From assembly GCA_937895695.1 (NCBI GenBank), contig CALBLM010000273.1, positions 1 to 29,167 on the forward strand: DNA of 29,167 nt, in the 5' to 3' direction. Positions 27,808 to 29,167 of this stretch are shown here, in pieces. Every line of letters starts with the position of its first letter. Position 1 is the stretch's first letter. Made by a program: the position numbers and the translations under genes. This DNA comes from an uncultured Megasphaera sp. (GTDB lineage Bacteria; Bacillota; Negativicutes; Veillonellales; Megasphaeraceae). The notes under the pieces were generated by a model that worked only from the letters and a program-made list of their open reading frames with translations, was not told where the DNA came from and did not search any database.

Positions 27808-28208
27808 AGAGCATTAACCGGTGTACGTTTTTAGGAAGAGTAGGAAAAGAAGTTAATCTATCATATACAAAAGCGGGAACGGCATATTTACGGTTTTCCG
27901 TTGCATGTAGTGAAAATTACAAGGACAAAAACGGGGATTGGCAGGAAGCAACAACCTGGATTCCGGTCGTAGCATTTCAGACGCTGGCAGAAAATGCAAG
28001 CACGCTGACGAGTGGACAATGGGTACATGTCGAAGGAAAATTAAAAATACAAAATATAGAAAAAGATGGGCAAAAAAAGACATACATATCTGTTTTGGCG
28101 AATGTCATCTCGCTGGCATACCGCGATTACGTGCCGAAAGACCAAAAGCAAAGCGGAAGCGGATTTAATGACATGGGACAATATACAAATGAAGAAATCC
28201 CGTTTTAA
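27804..28208 (+). CDS. ssb: Single-stranded DNA-binding protein
   Basis: A 134-residue OB-fold SSB: NRCTFLGRVGKEVNLSYTKAGTAYLRFSVACSENYKD, then WIPVVAFQTLAENASTLTSGQWVHVEGKL, and the acidic tip EEIPF at the end used for partner binding. AAAGGAAGAAATTAC precedes the ATG. Should coat ssDNA in phage replication and work with the RecT-like protein. Confidence 0.9.
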   Translation: MKSINRCTFLGRVGKEVNLSYTKAGTAYLRFSVACSENYKDKNGDWQEATTWIPVVAFQTLAENASTLTSGQWVHVEGKLKIQNIEKDGQKKTYISVLANVISLAYRDYVPKDQKQSGSGFNDMGQYTNEEIPF

Positions 28209-28241
28209 TTGAAATCTATGTAAAAGAAAGGACGATGGAAA

Positions 28242-28295
28242 ATGGCAGTACAAAAGCTTGATAGGAACTGGTGGCAATGCATTATTCCAAAATAA
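28242..28295 (+). CDS. Possible 17-residue peptide after ssb
   Basis: AAAGGACGATGGAAA precedes an ATG for MAVQKLDRNWWQCIIPK and a TAA, 12 bases before the methylase ATG. The RBS is good, the peptide very short. Could be a leader or a remnant. Confidence 0.3.
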   Translation: MAVQKLDRNWWQCIIPK

Positions 28296-28307
28296 GGGGG
28301 ATGAAAA

Positions 28308-29167
28308 ATGATAACACTGGGAAGCTTATTCGATGGCATCGGAGGTTGGCAAATAGCCGCAAAGCGTGCAGGAATAACTCCGATATGGGCAAGTGAAATA
28401 GAAAAATTTGCGAACGCTTTAACTAAAATTAGATTTCCGGCTACGGAACAACTTGGAGACATTACTAAGATCGACGGCGGTGCAATTCCGCCAGTCGATA
28501 TAGTAACAATGGGTAGTCCGTGCCAAGATTTAAGCATATCGGGGAGGAGAGAAGGACTTGCAGGAAAAAGAAGTGGATTATTTTTACGAGCAACAGAAAT
28601 TATTCGACAAATACAAACAAGATACCACGAATTGTATCCAAAAATCGTTATTTGGGAAAATGTACCAGGAGCGTTCTCAACCAATCGAGGGGCTGATTTT
28701 CAAACCGTGCTTGAAACGCTCACAGAAACCAGTATTCCAATGCCTAGATACGGAAAATGGGCAAATGCAGGAATGGTTAGAAGCGACAAGTGTAATATCA
28801 CGTGGAGAACACTGGATTCCCAGTATTGGGGAGTCGCCCAACGTCGCCGTAGAATCTTCCTTGTCGTCGATTATACAAAAGGACGCACCGAAGAAATACT
28901 ATTTAAGCCGGAAAGCCTGTCAAGGAATATTGAACAGAGCCAAGAAAAAAATGTAATGCTAGATATGCGATTAATGCAAGCGTTGACGAGAACGTGTTCG
29001 ACATAACGCACCCGTGCGATGTAATTAGAAAAAATATCGGTGTAGTACAAACATTGGTACACAGGATGGGCACGGGCGGTAATAATGTACCGCTTATATA
29101 TGCAAGACCGACGTTTTATGATTTTAAGTTAAGTCAAGTTGGCTCTACTTTGAGAGCAAGCGGAGGT
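28308..29167 (+). pseudogene. C5-cytosine DNA methyltransferase, frameshifted and cut by window end
   Basis: Motifs I (LFDGIGG, 7-13), IV with catalytic Cys72 (GSPCQDLS), VI (ENV, 117-119) and VIII (QRRRR, 178-182) are intact, so the core methylates cytosine C5 using AdoMet. The frame ends at a TAA at 29004-29006. The -1 frame, open from at least 28946 to the window end, continues with VFDITHPCDVIRKNIG and MGTGGNNVPLI, which are typical middle/target-recognition parts of this family, and GSTLRASGG. So one base is missing, or a -1 shift occurs, near the seven-A run at 28945-28951. RBS AAGGGGGATGAAAA. It may protect phage DNA from restriction. Whether it is active is open. Confidence 0.8.

Overview
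The window looks like 29 kb of a temperate tailed-phage (siphophage-type) genome from a low-to-moderate GC, Gram-negative-type Firmicute. Negativicutes (Megasphaera, Dialister, Selenomonas or Veillonella relatives) are my best guess. The reasons are the style of the AT-rich ribosome binding sites (AAAGGAGAATAAAAAATG), the small secreted W-rich protein in the immunity operon, and the general look of the proteins. This is an inference from remembered families, not a database result.

Layout. (1) 1-2.4 kb: end of the tail genes. A tail-fibre gene lies tail-to-tail with a silent, oppositely oriented alternative 3' end. A 17-bp inverted repeat (16/17) sits in frame at the start of each variant, and a tyrosine recombinase gene lies beside it. 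This reads as a two-state DNA-inversion switch for receptor-binding specificity. (2) 2.45-5.6 kb: late and lysis genes (small tail-associated protein, zinc ribbon, XhlA-like and holin-like membrane proteins, endolysin, a DNA adenine methylase-like protein, two small related proteins), closed by a strong terminator. (3) 5.8-8.5 kb: a separate unit of six or seven small genes of conserved but unknown type, with its own terminator. (4) 8.57-14.2 kb: a cargo (moron-like) block bounded by two identical 111-bp direct repeats. Each repeat carries a consensus promoter with a palindromic operator over the -10, a leader hairpin, an RBS and the first codons of a gene. Inside are a zinc-finger/HARP-like protein, an SNF2 helicase fused to a GNAT acetyltransferase, an IbrA-type PAPS-reductase-like protein, an IbrB-type ParB-like protein and a small HTH protein. 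(5) 14.2-15.4 kb: the second promoter-copy gene, a small cationic ORF holding a 26-bp perfect palindrome, and a protein with a transglutaminase-like Cys-His-Asp arrangement. (6) 15.4-16.8 kb: candidate attP region and the integrase. (7) 17-18.8 kb: leftward immunity operon (Xre repressor, ImmA-like protease, secreted protein, PH-SHOCT protein) facing a rightward cro-like gene. (8) 19.4-29.2 kb: rightward early genes (CII-like regulator, a second divergent Xre repressor/HTH pair, excisionase-like protein, LysM protein, DUF3846, SbcC/Rad50-like ATPase, RecT-like protein, MBL-fold protein, DUF4373/DnaD replication protein, DnaC loader, SSB and a frameshifted C5-cytosine methylase).

The integrase sits between the lysis/cargo side and the immunity side, with late genes on one flank and early genes on the other. 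That is the order of a circular or virion phage genome with attP inside the window. In an integrated prophage the integrase would normally lie at an end. The alternative is two prophages or elements abutting near 15.5 kb.

The two most interesting loci are the invertible tail-fibre switch (521-1086 plus the recombinase) and the repeat-bounded SNF2-GNAT/IbrA/IbrB cargo (8574-14206). The latter combines an ATP-dependent DNA translocase, sulfur-transfer-like chemistry and a ParB-fold protein. It could be a DNA-modification, anti-defence or host-regulation module, but the sequence alone does not prove which.
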